Below are positions 1-7,947 of a stretch of 64,000 bases of DNA, one piece after another (within the stretch, counting starts at the first letter, position 1; the number at the start of each line of letters is the position of its first letter). The position numbers and the translations under genes are program-made. This DNA is from Treponema sp. (GTDB lineage Bacteria > Spirochaetota > Spirochaetia > Treponematales > Treponemataceae), in NCBI GenBank assembly GCA_022510865.1, contig JAFLSQ010000007.1:1-64000 (forward strand), read 5' to 3'. The notes beneath the pieces were generated by a model. That model saw only the letters and a program-made list of their open reading frames with translations, had not been told where the DNA came from and ran no database searches.

Positions 1-204
1 CGAGTCGGTGCATGAGCAGGCGTTCTCGCGGAAGTCCACGCGGCTTTCCTCGGGCGCAAGGTGCCACAGCCCGCACTGGTAGGGATAAAGGTTTCTGCCT
101 TGCCCGCGCTCGTAGTCAGCCGAGCTTTGCGCCTCAAGCTCCGTCTCAAAGACGGACAGCGGACTTCCCGATTTGCTGAAACAGGTGTTGCTTTTCATGT
201 TCAT
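1..204 (-). CDS. small hypothetical protein, 3' part cut by window edge
   Basis: An open frame begins with ATG at 204 (a second in-frame ATG at 198) and runs off the left edge, leaving 68 codons. The visible product contains the motif YQCGLWHLAP. This recalls the short Y-x-C-G-x-W-H-L pattern of many small uncharacterised bacterial proteins, a resemblance only. It lies 51 bases downstream of the LRR lipoprotein gene on the same strand, so it is probably the next operon member. The upstream match to a ribosome-binding site (GGAA) is weak. Confidence 0.5.
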   Translation of the reverse strand, partial: MNMKSNTCFSKSGSPLSVFETELEAQSSADYERGQGRNLYPYQCGLWHLAPEESRVDFRENACSCTDS

Positions 205-255
205 TCCATAATGCTGTGTTCGCGGAGGCACATGCCCGCGCAGCTGCAAAAGCGG

Positions 256-1194
256 CTAATTCTTTTTGTAGAGACCGCTCTCGCCCCAGCCGGGATAAGT
301 CGTATTCTTAAGATTGGCAGCGTTCTTGGACGGGTCGCTCACATTAGCAGACAAATACACAGAAGAAGAATAAGACCAGTTATCTTGGGACTTGAACTCC
401 ACACTTTCAAGCGATTGACAGTCTTTGAACGCATAAGGGGCGATATACGTCACGCCTGCGGGAATGGTGATGCTCTCAAGCGACGAGCAATTAGAGAACG
501 CATAACCGGAGATTGTTGTCAAGCCTGTGGGGATTGTTACGCTTTTAAGCGACGAGCAACCAGAGAACGCATAGTCGCCGATAAACGTCGCGCTTGCAGG
601 GATTGTTACGCTCTCAAGCTGCCAGCAGTTATAGAACACATAATCGGCGATAGCTGTCACACCCATCGGAATTTCGAGCGTTTTAGCAGTCTTCAAGTCA
701 GTTCCATCAGACAGTTTGATGCTTTCAATGCTTATGCCACCGTATACAAAACACGTTAAACCAGACTGTAAGGCACCATTCTGTATGCTGCACCAGTCCT
801 TGAGCGTTCCAGTGTACGTCAAGTTTTTAAGCGAGTCGCAGTACCAGAACGCATCATCGGCTATTTCTCTCACACTGACTGGAAGTGTCACACTCGTAAG
901 TTCCGAGCAGTTAAAGAACGCCAATGATTGGATTTGCACCACTCCGGAAGGAATGACTACGCTCGTAATAGCTTTCGCCTCGAACGCATTACTACCGATT
1001 ATTCTCACACCATCTGGAATCGTGACATCCCCGCCAGTTCCATAATAATGTTGCAGGATGCCATCCATTATGTCAAATTCTGGTATTTCCTCATATACTT
1101 CATCATCGTCACTGCACGAGATGAATGTCCCCGCCGCCAGCACGAGTGCCGCAGTTGCCGCGAGAAGAGCGGCCTTTGTCCATTTTTTCAACAT
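256..1194 (-). CDS. BspA-type leucine-rich repeat lipoprotein
   Basis: The 312-residue product has a lipoprotein signal: lysines at 3-4, a hydrophobic stretch, then F-I-S-C with Cys27 as the predicted lipidation site, followed by an acidic spacer. Residues of about 50-290 are LRR_5 repeats of roughly 23 residues, each with an I-P-x-G/S-V or A-F-x-x-C-x-x-L core. This type is common on the surface of treponemes and Bacteroidetes, where it mediates attachment. AAGGAG precedes the ATG at suitable spacing. It follows the coiled-coil gene by 72 bases, with a short hairpin (1241-1255) between. Surface location is inferred from the signal. Confidence 0.88.
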   Translation of the reverse strand: MLKKWTKAALLAATAALVLAAGTFISCSDDDEVYEEIPEFDIMDGILQHYYGTGGDVTIPDGVRIIGSNAFEAKAITSVVIPSGVVQIQSLAFFNCSELTSVTLPVSVREIADDAFWYCDSLKNLTYTGTLKDWCSIQNGALQSGLTCFVYGGISIESIKLSDGTDLKTAKTLEIPMGVTAIADYVFYNCWQLESVTIPASATFIGDYAFSGCSSLKSVTIPTGLTTISGYAFSNCSSLESITIPAGVTYIAPYAFKDCQSLESVEFKSQDNWSYSSSVYLSANVSDPSKNAANLKNTTYPGWGESGLYKKN

Positions 1195-1240
1195 AGTTGA
1201 TACTCCTTGCGTTTAATGTCCGCCGACAATTATTTTTACA

Positions 1241-1255
1241 CGGGGCAACGCCCCG
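1241..1255. other. intercistronic hairpin
   Basis: CGGGGC and GCCCCG are separated by three bases between the coiled-coil gene and the LRR gene. There is no T-run on the operon strand, so it is more likely an mRNA processing or stability element than a terminator. Confidence 0.4.
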
Positions 1256-1266
1256 CAGTTTTGCCG

Positions 1267-1956
1267 TTACTTCAGCACCTCCTGCCTAAAGTGCTCAATC
1301 TCCGTGTTGGCGTAGTCTATGAACGCCGCGTATTCCGTGTCGCCCTCCAGAAGCGCGTGCGCGTTCACGTGCTGCACGAGCATCCTGTACGCCTCGTCGC
1401 TTGCACTACGCGCGGTTTTGAGCGCACCCGCCGTCTTTGCCGACCGCTCGTCCGTCCTCTGCGCCGTTAGCTCGCGAACAGTCTCGTTCGCGGCTTTGAG
1501 TTTCTCCACGAACGCGCCGAGGCTCAGCGCGTCCACCTGCGCCTTGAGCTTGCCCTCCAAGTCCTGCAAAAAGTTCACGAGCAGGCCGGTCTCCTTGTCC
1601 ATCTGCATCTGCGTGTTGATTTTGTAGTCCTTGATGTGCTGGCTCAGGATTTTTGCCGCCTCTGCCATCGCCGCGTCCGGGAAGCCCTCGTAGCCGCCCA
1701 CCGCCTTCTTGTAGCCCGCGTAGAGCCTGTCGCGCTCCTTGTCCGCCTCCGCAATCTTGTCTGTGAGAAGGCTCTTCGTGCTCAGCTGCAAGTTCTCGTC
1801 CTCCGCCTTCACCGCCGAGCGCAGAGCCTTCACCTGCTCCGCGCATTTCTCCGCTACCGCCGTGTCCTTTTCCGCGCGTTCCGCCATGTTTGCCACAAAT
1901 AAAAAGTGCGCCGCGTTGGTCATGCTTGTGAGCGGGATTGTCTGGATTTCTTTCAT
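1267..1956 (-). CDS. coiled-coil hypothetical protein (DUF6261-like)
   Basis: 229 residues without signal peptide or membrane segment. The sequence is rich in Ala, Lys and Glu with heptad-like spacing over most of its length. The opening, MKEIQTIPLTSMTNAAHF, resembles DUF6261 proteins known from Bacteroidetes and treponemes; this is from memory and tentative. AAGGAGG lies directly upstream. The ATG overlaps the TGA of the repeat-containing frame upstream (ATGA at 1953-1956), consistent with translational coupling. Function is unknown. Confidence 0.8.
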   Translation of the reverse strand: MKEIQTIPLTSMTNAAHFLFVANMAERAEKDTAVAEKCAEQVKALRSAVKAEDENLQLSTKSLLTDKIAEADKERDRLYAGYKKAVGGYEGFPDAAMAEAAKILSQHIKDYKINTQMQMDKETGLLVNFLQDLEGKLKAQVDALSLGAFVEKLKAANETVRELTAQRTDERSAKTAGALKTARSASDEAYRMLVQHVNAHALLEGDTEYAAFIDYANTEIEHFRQEVLK

Positions 1957-2546
1957 GGAATCCTCCTTGTCTTGATATTGCGCCTAGAATGCGCCGTTTG
2001 TGTGATGGAACACCTGCCAAGGGCTTTGCCAGATACTCTTTGACTGCGGAAAAGCCGCCCGAAGCCTCCGCCAGTTGCTTTTTGTGAGCGGAGAGACCGC
2101 CCGAAGCCTCCGCCAGTTGCTTTTTGTGAGCGAAGAGACCGTCCGAAGCCTCCGCCGGTTGCTTTTTGTATGCGGAGAGACCGCCCGAGGTCTCCGCCGG
2201 TCACTTTTTGTGGGCGGACAGACCGTCCGAGGTCTCCGCCGGTCAGTTTTTGTGGGCGGACAGACCGTCCGAGGTCTCCGCCAGTTGTTTTTTGAGCGCG
2301 GACAGACCGCCCGAGGTCTCCGCCGGTTGCTTTTTGAGTGCGGACAGACCGTCCGAGACCTCCGCCGGTTGCTTTTTGTGAGCGGAGAGGCTGTCCGAGG
2401 CGTATGTCTGTTAGTTTTGCGGGGCGGGCAGGGGAATCGGATGGGCGGATTGCGGCCTTTTGTGCGTGGGCAAGATGTCCGGCTGCTCGGGCGGGCTTTC
2501 TGGGGATACGGCAAAGAAATCCTGCGGGGCAGGCGGGCAATCGCAC
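1953..2546 (-). CDS. possible 14-residue repeat protein
   Basis: A 197-codon frame starts at GTG (2546) with AAAGGA seven bases upstream, and its stop overlaps the start of the next gene. Its central part is about eight copies of a 14-residue unit of the form GRSxRxQKxTGGxx. The product would be strongly basic and has no signal peptide. Because 42 bp is a multiple of three, the other frames also read as 14-residue repeats and several are open, so coding cannot be proved. The ribosome-binding site, upstream promoter candidate and ATGA coupling favour this frame. It could equally be a long structured leader. Confidence 0.35.
   Translation of the reverse strand: MRLPACPAGFLCRIPRKPARAAGHLAHAQKAAIRPSDSPARPAKLTDIRLGQPLRSQKATGGGLGRSVRTQKATGGDLGRSVRAQKTTGGDLGRSVRPQKLTGGDLGRSVRPQKVTGGDLGRSLRIQKATGGGFGRSLRSQKATGGGFGRSLRSQKATGGGFGRLFRSQRVSGKALGRCSITQTAHSRRNIKTRRIP
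2055..2400. repeat. 42-bp tandem repeat, about 8 copies
   Basis: Units begin at 2055, 2097, 2139, 2181, 2223, 2265, 2307 and 2349, exactly 42 bp apart, with a decayed ninth copy at 2391. The core is CCGYCCGARGYCTCCGCCRG followed by a T-rich segment. Copies differ at scattered positions, most without breaking the frame. Confidence 0.95.
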
Positions 2547-2618
2547 GGAACTGTCCTTTGCGGTTTGAGGCGTTAATGATGTTTTTTCTGCTTTGTCCGG
2601 GCTTTTGCCTAGTGTTTT

Positions 2619-2647
2619 ACTATACGCAAATGGGGGGGGGTGAGCAC
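2619..2647 (-). promoter_or_regulatory. candidate promoter with C9 tract in the spacer
   Basis: On the minus strand TATAGT (2624-2619) is a good -10. The 17 bases upstream include nine C (2640-2632). The -35 position reads GTGCTC, a poor match, so the promoter rests on the -10 box and on the operon that starts 70 bases downstream. Confidence 0.4.
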
Positions 2648-2793
2648 ATCAGGGCGGCTCATCACGGCGTTACCGGACGAGAGGGAAAAAAGTCTGCTCT
2701 GTGTGGATTGCCTGCTCATTGCGTTAAGTCTATATGATAACGTTGATAAATGCAAGCGCAAGGTGCGCACGGCATCTTGTATATCGTTGCGGA

Positions 2794-2819
2794 TAAAAAA
2801 AACAGGGCTTGCGCCCCGT
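2794..2819 (-). terminator. rho-independent terminator of asd
   Basis: On the minus strand ACGGGGC-GCAA-GCCCTGT is followed by a run of eight T, just after the asd stop codon. Confidence 0.8.
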
Positions 2820-2834
2820 TTTCCCGCCGGAATC

Positions 2835-3932
2835 TCACCCAAAGAATCCCTTCGCCTTTAGAAGCTCCGCGTTCAGTATTCCGCCCAGCGCGGCTCCGCG
2901 CTTGGTGTTGTGGCTTAGCGCGACGAACTTCACGTCAAAGACATTGCACTGCCTGAGCCGCCCGATGACGCACGCCATCCCCTTCTCGCACTCGCGGTCA
3001 CGGCGCGGCTGGGGGCGGTTCTGCTCGTGGCGCACAACAATCGGATGCTCCGGCGCGCTCGGAAGATTCAGCTCCTGCGGAAGGCTCGTGTAGGCAGTCC
3101 ACACCCGCTCAATCTCTTCGAGCGAGGGCTTCTTTTCTTCCGGCAGGTCGAATTCAAGGCTGACGCACGCCGTGTGGCCGTCAACGACAGGAACTCGCGT
3201 GCAGGTTGACGAGACCGCTGGCCCCGCCGCGCACTCAATCTTTCCGCCGCTCACAGTGCCAAGGATTTTCAGGCATTCCCGCTCGGTCTTCTCCTCCTCG
3301 CCGCCGATGAACGGCACGATGTTGTCAATCATGTCGAACGATGGAACTCCCGGATAGCCCGCGCCGCTTGTCGCCTGCAAAGTCGTCACAATCATGCGCT
3401 TTACGGGATAGCCCGCCTGAATGAGCGCGTGGAGAGGCATCATGTAAGTCTGCAAACTGCAGTTCGGCTTCACGACGATGAAGCCCTTGTCCCAGCCGCG
3501 GCTCTTTTTCTGCGAGTCTATCACATCAAGATGGCTGAAATTGATTTCCGGCACGAGCATCGGAACGTCATCAGTCCAGCGGTTCGCGCTCGCGTTCGAT
3601 ACGACAGGAATTCCCTCCGCCGCATACGCCGCCTCCAGAGCCTTGATTTCGTCCTTGCCCATCTCCAGCGCGGAGAATACGAAGCGGCACTTTCCGAGTG
3701 CCTTTTTCTCGTCGTTCGCGTCCTCAACAATCAGGTCCGCCACGCCCGCGGGAATCTCCGCACCGATGAGCCACCGCTCCGCCACCGCCTCGCGGTACTT
3801 CTTGCCCGCGCTCCTCGGCGATGCCGCCACGTAACTCACCTCGAACCACGGATGGTCCTCCAGAAGCTTGATGTAACGCTGCCCGACCATCCCGGTCGCG
3901 CCCAGCACACCAACCTTTATTTTCTCTGCCAT
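2835..3932 (-). CDS. asd: aspartate-semialdehyde dehydrogenase
   Basis: Reduces aspartyl phosphate to aspartate semialdehyde, the branch point to lysine/diaminopimelate, methionine and threonine. The 365-residue length and sequence fit the archaeal/fungal-type enzymes rather than the E. coli type. Visible features are the nucleotide-binding GATGMVGQ at residues 11-18, the catalytic cysteine in KPNCSLQTYM, and GYPGVPS. TAGGAGAAG precedes the ATG. It lies downstream of dapA on the same strand, so two consecutive lysine-pathway steps are together. A hairpin (3945-3977) ends directly before its ribosome-binding site. Confidence 0.95.
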   Translation of the reverse strand: MAEKIKVGVLGATGMVGQRYIKLLEDHPWFEVSYVAASPRSAGKKYREAVAERWLIGAEIPAGVADLIVEDANDEKKALGKCRFVFSALEMGKDEIKALEAAYAAEGIPVVSNASANRWTDDVPMLVPEINFSHLDVIDSQKKSRGWDKGFIVVKPNCSLQTYMMPLHALIQAGYPVKRMIVTTLQATSGAGYPGVPSFDMIDNIVPFIGGEEEKTERECLKILGTVSGGKIECAAGPAVSSTCTRVPVVDGHTACVSLEFDLPEEKKPSLEEIERVWTAYTSLPQELNLPSAPEHPIVVRHEQNRPQPRRDRECEKGMACVIGRLRQCNVFDVKFVALSHNTKRGAALGGILNAELLKAKGFFG

Positions 3933-3944
3933 AATCTTCTCCTA

Positions 3945-3977
3945 AAAATCAGCCACGCAAGTTCAGTGGCTGATTTT
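3945..3977. promoter_or_regulatory. hairpin between dapA and asd
   Basis: AAAATCAGCCAC and GTGGCTGATTTT form a perfect 12-bp stem with a 9-base loop. On the minus strand the stem ends in a T-run immediately before the asd ribosome-binding site. It could terminate or attenuate dapA transcription, or shield the asd start. Confidence 0.6.
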
Positions 3978-4070
3978 AAACTCTCCGTATTACTCAAAAT
4001 TACATTAAGGAGGGGGAAGCCCGCTTGAAACTTCGCACATTCGTGCTCGTTGCGGATACCCCCACAGCCT

Positions 4071-4985
4071 TTACAGTCCGCAGTCCTTCACCGCTTTCTC
4101 GATGATTTTCTTCGCCTCGTCGTTCACTTCCACAAGAGGAAGCCGGAGCGTTCCGGCGGGCATTCCCGCAAGGTTCATCGCATATTTAATGGAAGCGGGA
4201 TTTCCGTCAACGAACGCCGCCTTGAAAATCGGCATCATCCTGTAGTGGATTTCGCGCGCCTTCGCAAAGTCGCCGTCAAGTCCCGCCTGCGCAAGCGCGT
4301 GCATTGTTGCGGGCGCAAGGTTCGATACCACGGAAATTATTCCGTCGCCGCCCGCCGCAAGCAGGGGGAGGGTGAGGCCGTCGTCTCCGCTCAAGACCGC
4401 GAAATCAGGATGGCGGCTTTTTACCTGGGCAATCACTTCCATCATCTGGCTGATGCTTCCGCTCGCCTCTTTCACGCCGGCGATGTTCGGAAGTTCCGCA
4501 ATCCGCGCGAGCAAATCCGTGGGGATGTTCGTTCCTGTCCGCCCCGCGATGTTGTAGACGATAATCGGGATGCCCACTTTTGAGACCGCCTCAAAATGAC
4601 GGAAGATTCCCTCTTTTGAAGGCTTGTTGTAATACGGCGTGACGACAAGAGCCGCGTCCGCGCCAGCCTTTTTCGCGCGCTCGCAGTATGCCACCGCGTC
4701 GCGCGTGTTGTTGCTGCCGGCTCCGAGTATCACTGGGATTTTTTTGCCGGAGGATTTCTCGAACGCGCGGACTTCCTCAAAAACGATTCCGACGATTTTG
4801 TCCTCTTCCTCGCCGGGACGCTCGTCCAAAGTGGGAGTCTCCGCCGTAGTTCCAAGCGGAACCAGTCCGTCTATGCCCTGCTCAAGCTGAAAGCGGACAT
4901 TCTTGCGGAATCCGTCAAAATCCACCGAGCCGTCTGAATTCATCGGGGTGATAAGCGCAGTGTACGCGCCACGGAACTTGTTCAT
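4071..4985 (-). CDS. dapA: 4-hydroxy-tetrahydrodipicolinate synthase
   Basis: Condenses pyruvate with aspartate semialdehyde, the first committed step to diaminopimelate and lysine. The 304-residue protein is full length for the family. The Schiff-base lysine lies in GVKEASGS, the catalytic tyrosine in YNIAGRTG, and YYNKPSKEG is typical of DapA. AAGGAGG precedes the ATG. Transcription appears to start near 5232, giving a leader of about 245 bases folded into six hairpins. No lysine riboswitch consensus was recognised in that leader. Confidence 0.95.
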   Translation of the reverse strand: MNKFRGAYTALITPMNSDGSVDFDGFRKNVRFQLEQGIDGLVPLGTTAETPTLDERPGEEEDKIVGIVFEEVRAFEKSSGKKIPVILGAGSNNTRDAVAYCERAKKAGADAALVVTPYYNKPSKEGIFRHFEAVSKVGIPIIVYNIAGRTGTNIPTDLLARIAELPNIAGVKEASGSISQMMEVIAQVKSRHPDFAVLSGDDGLTLPLLAAGGDGIISVVSNLAPATMHALAQAGLDGDFAKAREIHYRMMPIFKAAFVDGNPASIKYAMNLAGMPAGTLRLPLVEVNDEAKKIIEKAVKDCGL

Positions 4986-4999
4986 ACATCCTCCTTAAA

Positions 5000-5215
5000 A
5001 ATTCCGAATTGCAGAAATCTTCAGATTTCTGCAATTCGGAATTCGCCCGCGCGAGCGGGCACGTAAATCCGCAGTTTGCCTGCAAACTGCAATTTCAAAT
5101 TGCCGCGCTATTTGTGCGGCAATTTGAAACCTCCTTATAGATTTTCAATGTGTGCAGAAATTTCAATTTATGCACACATTGAAAACGCGATTTTGCAGCG
5201 AAGCGGAAAATCGCG
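5000..5215. repeat. array of six consecutive perfect inverted repeats (dapA leader)
   Basis: Hairpins with stem arms at 5000-5020/5023-5043 (21 bp), 5045-5050/5055-5060, 5071-5079/5082-5090, 5093-5106/5116-5129 (14 bp), 5142-5156/5171-5185 (15 bp) and 5186-5194/5207-5215. The stems are unrelated to one another and nearly contiguous. On the minus strand they occupy the untranslated leader of dapA. An isolated AAGGAGG (minus, near 5135) sits between the fourth and fifth hairpins without a long frame after it. Confidence 0.9.
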
Positions 5216-5238
5216 GTGAATACCAAGTTTACCGCAAC

Positions 5239-5267
5239 ATAATACAATTTTAATGGTACAATTTCAA
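5239..5267 (-). promoter_or_regulatory. dapA promoter
   Basis: TTGAAA (5267-5262), 17-bp spacer, TATTAT (5244-5239) on the minus strand; predicted start of RNA near 5232. Confidence 0.65.
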
Positions 5268-5276
5268 TTTGTTTTA

Positions 5277-5304
5277 TTGCTTTTTTTTCTCAAGCCTCTA
5301 TAAT
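5277..5304 (+). promoter_or_regulatory. aroC promoter
   Basis: TTGCTT (5277-5282), 16-bp spacer, TATAAT (5299-5304), 32 bases before the chosen aroC start; back to back with the dapA promoter. Confidence 0.65.
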
Positions 5305-5336
5305 GAGTACATATTCTGATTGATTTGAGGTCGGCG

Positions 5337-6443
5337 ATGGGAAGCACATACGGCACTGAATTCAGGGTGACGACGTTCGGGGAAAGTCACGGCGTTGCGC
5401 TCGGCTGCGTGATTGACGGATGCCCGGCAGGACTTGCAGTTTCCGCTGATGATATACAGACTGCGCTGGACAGGCGGCGGCCCGGAGCGTCAGGCGCGGA
5501 CGGCAAGGTGAATGCCGCTGTCACCGCAAGAAAAGAGCCGGACCGCGTGGAAATCCTCTCCGGGATTTTTGAGGGGAAGACGACGGGAAGTCCAATCGCC
5601 ATGGAAATCCGCAACACATCACAGCATTCCGCGGATTATTCGAACCTTGCGCGTGTGTTCCGCCCCGGCCACGCGGACTACACTTATGACATAAAATATG
5701 ACGGCCACCGCGATTACCGTGGCGGCGGACGTTCCAGCGGACGTGAGACTTGTGCGCGGGTTGCGGCCGGCGCGGTGGCGCAGAAATTCCTTGCGGAAAA
5801 AGGCGTGAGAATCACCGCGTACACAATCCGGGCGGCGGGTGTCTCTGTCACTCAGCGGGACCTCTCGCAGATAGAGCAGAATTCCATGCGCGCCCCGGAT
5901 AATAAATCCGCTGAGATTATGGAGCAGAAAATCGAGGCGCTGCGGGCGCAGGGTGATTCCGCCGGCGGCGTGATTGAGTGCGTTGTCCGCGGCTGCCCGG
6001 CAGGTCTTGGCGAGCCTGTTTTTGACAAGCTTGACGCGGAGCTTGCCAAGGCAATGCTGAGCATCGGGGCGGTCAAAGGCTTTGAGATTGGCGATGGCTT
6101 TGCGGCCGCCGACAGTTTTGGCAGCGCGAACAATGACATCATGCGCTGCATGTCAGACACTGGGGATGATTGCCGCCCTGTTTTTGAGACAAACCACAGC
6201 GGCGGAGTGCTCGGCGGAATCAGCAGCGGCAGTGAGATAATCTTCCGGGTGGCGGTGAAGCCCGTGCCGAGCATCTTTCAGGCGCAGAGAACCGTGGAAA
6301 AACTTGCGGACGGCACTTACCGGGACACCACGCTGGAGATAAAAGGACGGCATGATGTCTGCCTGTGCCCCAGAATCGTGCCTGTGGTTGAGGCGATGAG
6401 CGCGATTGTCCTTGCGGATATGTTTCTGAGAGCCGGAAAATGA
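5337..6443 (+). CDS. aroC: chorismate synthase
   Basis: Converts EPSP to chorismate with reduced FMN, the last shikimate step. The 368-residue sequence carries family signatures: GESHG near residue 17, FRPGHADYTY, and RGGGRSSGRET in the flavin-binding region. ATG at 5337 was chosen because GAGG lies six bases upstream; an in-frame TTG at 5325 has no such site. The stop overlaps the next start (ATGA at 6440-6443), implying co-translation with the carboxypeptidase. Confidence 0.96.
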   Translation: MGSTYGTEFRVTTFGESHGVALGCVIDGCPAGLAVSADDIQTALDRRRPGASGADGKVNAAVTARKEPDRVEILSGIFEGKTTGSPIAMEIRNTSQHSADYSNLARVFRPGHADYTYDIKYDGHRDYRGGGRSSGRETCARVAAGAVAQKFLAEKGVRITAYTIRAAGVSVTQRDLSQIEQNSMRAPDNKSAEIMEQKIEALRAQGDSAGGVIECVVRGCPAGLGEPVFDKLDAELAKAMLSIGAVKGFEIGDGFAAADSFGSANNDIMRCMSDTGDDCRPVFETNHSGGVLGGISSGSEIIFRVAVKPVPSIFQAQRTVEKLADGTYRDTTLEIKGRHDVCLCPRIVPVVEAMSAIVLADMFLRAGK

Positions 6444-7882
6444 CAGAGAAAGACAACGGCAGAAAAATCCCCAGGCTCAGGCTGATTTTTGGCTCGGCTC
6501 TGGCATTGGCAGTTGTTTTCGCGCTGTCGTTGTGCGTGACTGCGGCGGTGCGCTTCCGTCAGTTCGCGTCTGGCGCAGAGCCGTCCCCGCTTTCGGATGA
6601 TGAGCGCGTTGCCCTGATGAGCCTGCTTTATGAGCGTTACCCCGAGAATTTCGGGGTGCTGAGAAATCTTCCTTATTCGATTCCCTCACCGAACCTTGAT
6701 GTGCGGGCAAAATCCGCGATTATTGTCGATGTCTCGAACGGGAACATTCTGTACCAGAAAAATGCCGATGAGGTGATTCCTCCCGCCTCAATGACAAAAC
6801 TTTTCGCGATGTATGTCGTTGACGAGGAGGTTTCAGCGGGCAATCTCTCTTATGACCAGATAATCCCGCTTGTGCCGGAAAGCTGGGCCTGCAATATGCC
6901 GCCCCGCTCATCGCTCATGTTCCTTGGCGAGGGTCAGCGCGTCACATTGGAGGAGCTTCTGCTCGGACTTTCGGTGTGCTCCGGAAACGACGCGGCATAC
7001 GCACTGGCATATACAATCAGCGGAAACATGGAGAATTTCGTTGAGCGGATGAATCTTGTTGCCTCGGATTTGGGATTGGTCAACACTCATTTTGTGGAAA
7101 GTTCCGGTTACAGCGAGCGCAACACCACGACTGCCCGCGAGATGGCTGTTTTTGCCTGCGAATATTTGCGCCGCCATCCCGACTCGCTCGCCCGCTATCA
7201 TTCTGTGATGTCGTTCACTTATCCAAAAGAGCACAATCTTGCGCCCGGCGACAGTCCTGCCCCTCAGGATTTTTCCCAGGGATTGCCGCGCCATATCACA
7301 ATGCCGGTCACTCAGCACAACACGAATCCGCTTCTTGGTCGGCTTGACGGCTGCGACGGACTTAAGACCGGCTACATCGATGAGAGCGGCTACAATCTTG
7401 CGCTCACGGCAAAAAGGGGAGGAACGCGCTTTCTTTCTGTGACGATGGGCGGTCCCGGGCAGAACAGCGCGGAAGGTCAGGCGGTGCGCGTGCACGACGG
7501 CACGGAGCTGATGGAATGGGCGTTCTATTCTTTTGCGGATTATGATTTCTCTGATTATTCCCGCCCGTACTTTGTGCGGAATTTCGGCTCATCGCAGAGG
7601 GCATTCGCGCTGATTCCGGTCTTGCAGGAGAAAACCGCGACAATCCCGTTTCTCACCGGCACGACGATGGCAGAGAATCTCGCTTCTGTGGAGATTTCCG
7701 CGGACTATCCGCGCTGGCACAAAGGCTCTGTCCTGCAAGGCGAGGTTCTCGGCGGCATTGAAATCACTCTGGCGGGCTATACAATCCAGAGAATTCCGCT
7801 TGTGGCAGACCGCACGGCAAAAAAATCCGCATGGTTCATTGCGCTTGCCGACCGCATCGCACTTTTATTTTTAAAGGCTTGA
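6440..7882 (+). CDS. D-alanyl-D-alanine carboxypeptidase (peptidase S11)
   Basis: A low-molecular-weight penicillin-binding protein that trims the terminal D-Ala of peptidoglycan pentapeptides. Residues of about 13-35 form an uncleaved or signal-anchor membrane segment. The three active-site motifs are present: S117-M-T-K120, S181-G-N183 and K-T-G in DGLKTGYIDESG. The C-terminal region matches the PBP5-like beta domain in length (480 residues overall). It overlaps aroC by four bases. DacA and DacF orthologues cannot be told apart from this sequence alone. Confidence 0.92.
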   Translation: MTEKDNGRKIPRLRLIFGSALALAVVFALSLCVTAAVRFRQFASGAEPSPLSDDERVALMSLLYERYPENFGVLRNLPYSIPSPNLDVRAKSAIIVDVSNGNILYQKNADEVIPPASMTKLFAMYVVDEEVSAGNLSYDQIIPLVPESWACNMPPRSSLMFLGEGQRVTLEELLLGLSVCSGNDAAYALAYTISGNMENFVERMNLVASDLGLVNTHFVESSGYSERNTTTAREMAVFACEYLRRHPDSLARYHSVMSFTYPKEHNLAPGDSPAPQDFSQGLPRHITMPVTQHNTNPLLGRLDGCDGLKTGYIDESGYNLALTAKRGGTRFLSVTMGGPGQNSAEGQAVRVHDGTELMEWAFYSFADYDFSDYSRPYFVRNFGSSQRAFALIPVLQEKTATIPFLTGTTMAENLASVEISADYPRWHKGSVLQGEVLGGIEITLAGYTIQRIPLVADRTAKKSAWFIALADRIALLFLKA

Positions 7883-7947
7883 TTTTCTGCTGATATGCGA
7901 TTACTATTGATTCTAAGTTTAGGAATTTTTACGATGGGAGAAAAAAT

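Noticed and set aside
61-759. 232-codon plus-strand frame
   Set aside because: It is antisense to the leucine-rich repeat lipoprotein gene, which has signal peptide, lipobox and ribosome-binding site.
2075-2737. 220-codon plus-strand frame over the 42-bp repeats
   Set aside because: It has no ribosome-binding site and owes its openness to the repeat period; the minus-strand frame has better start signals.
4986-5215. Integron attC cassette sites
   Set aside because: The hairpins lack paired R/L boxes and the bulged bases of attC, and no integrase or cassette genes are present.
4986-5232. Lysine riboswitch upstream of dapA
   Set aside because: The leader consists of perfect palindromes, and the conserved lysine-aptamer core sequences could not be found.
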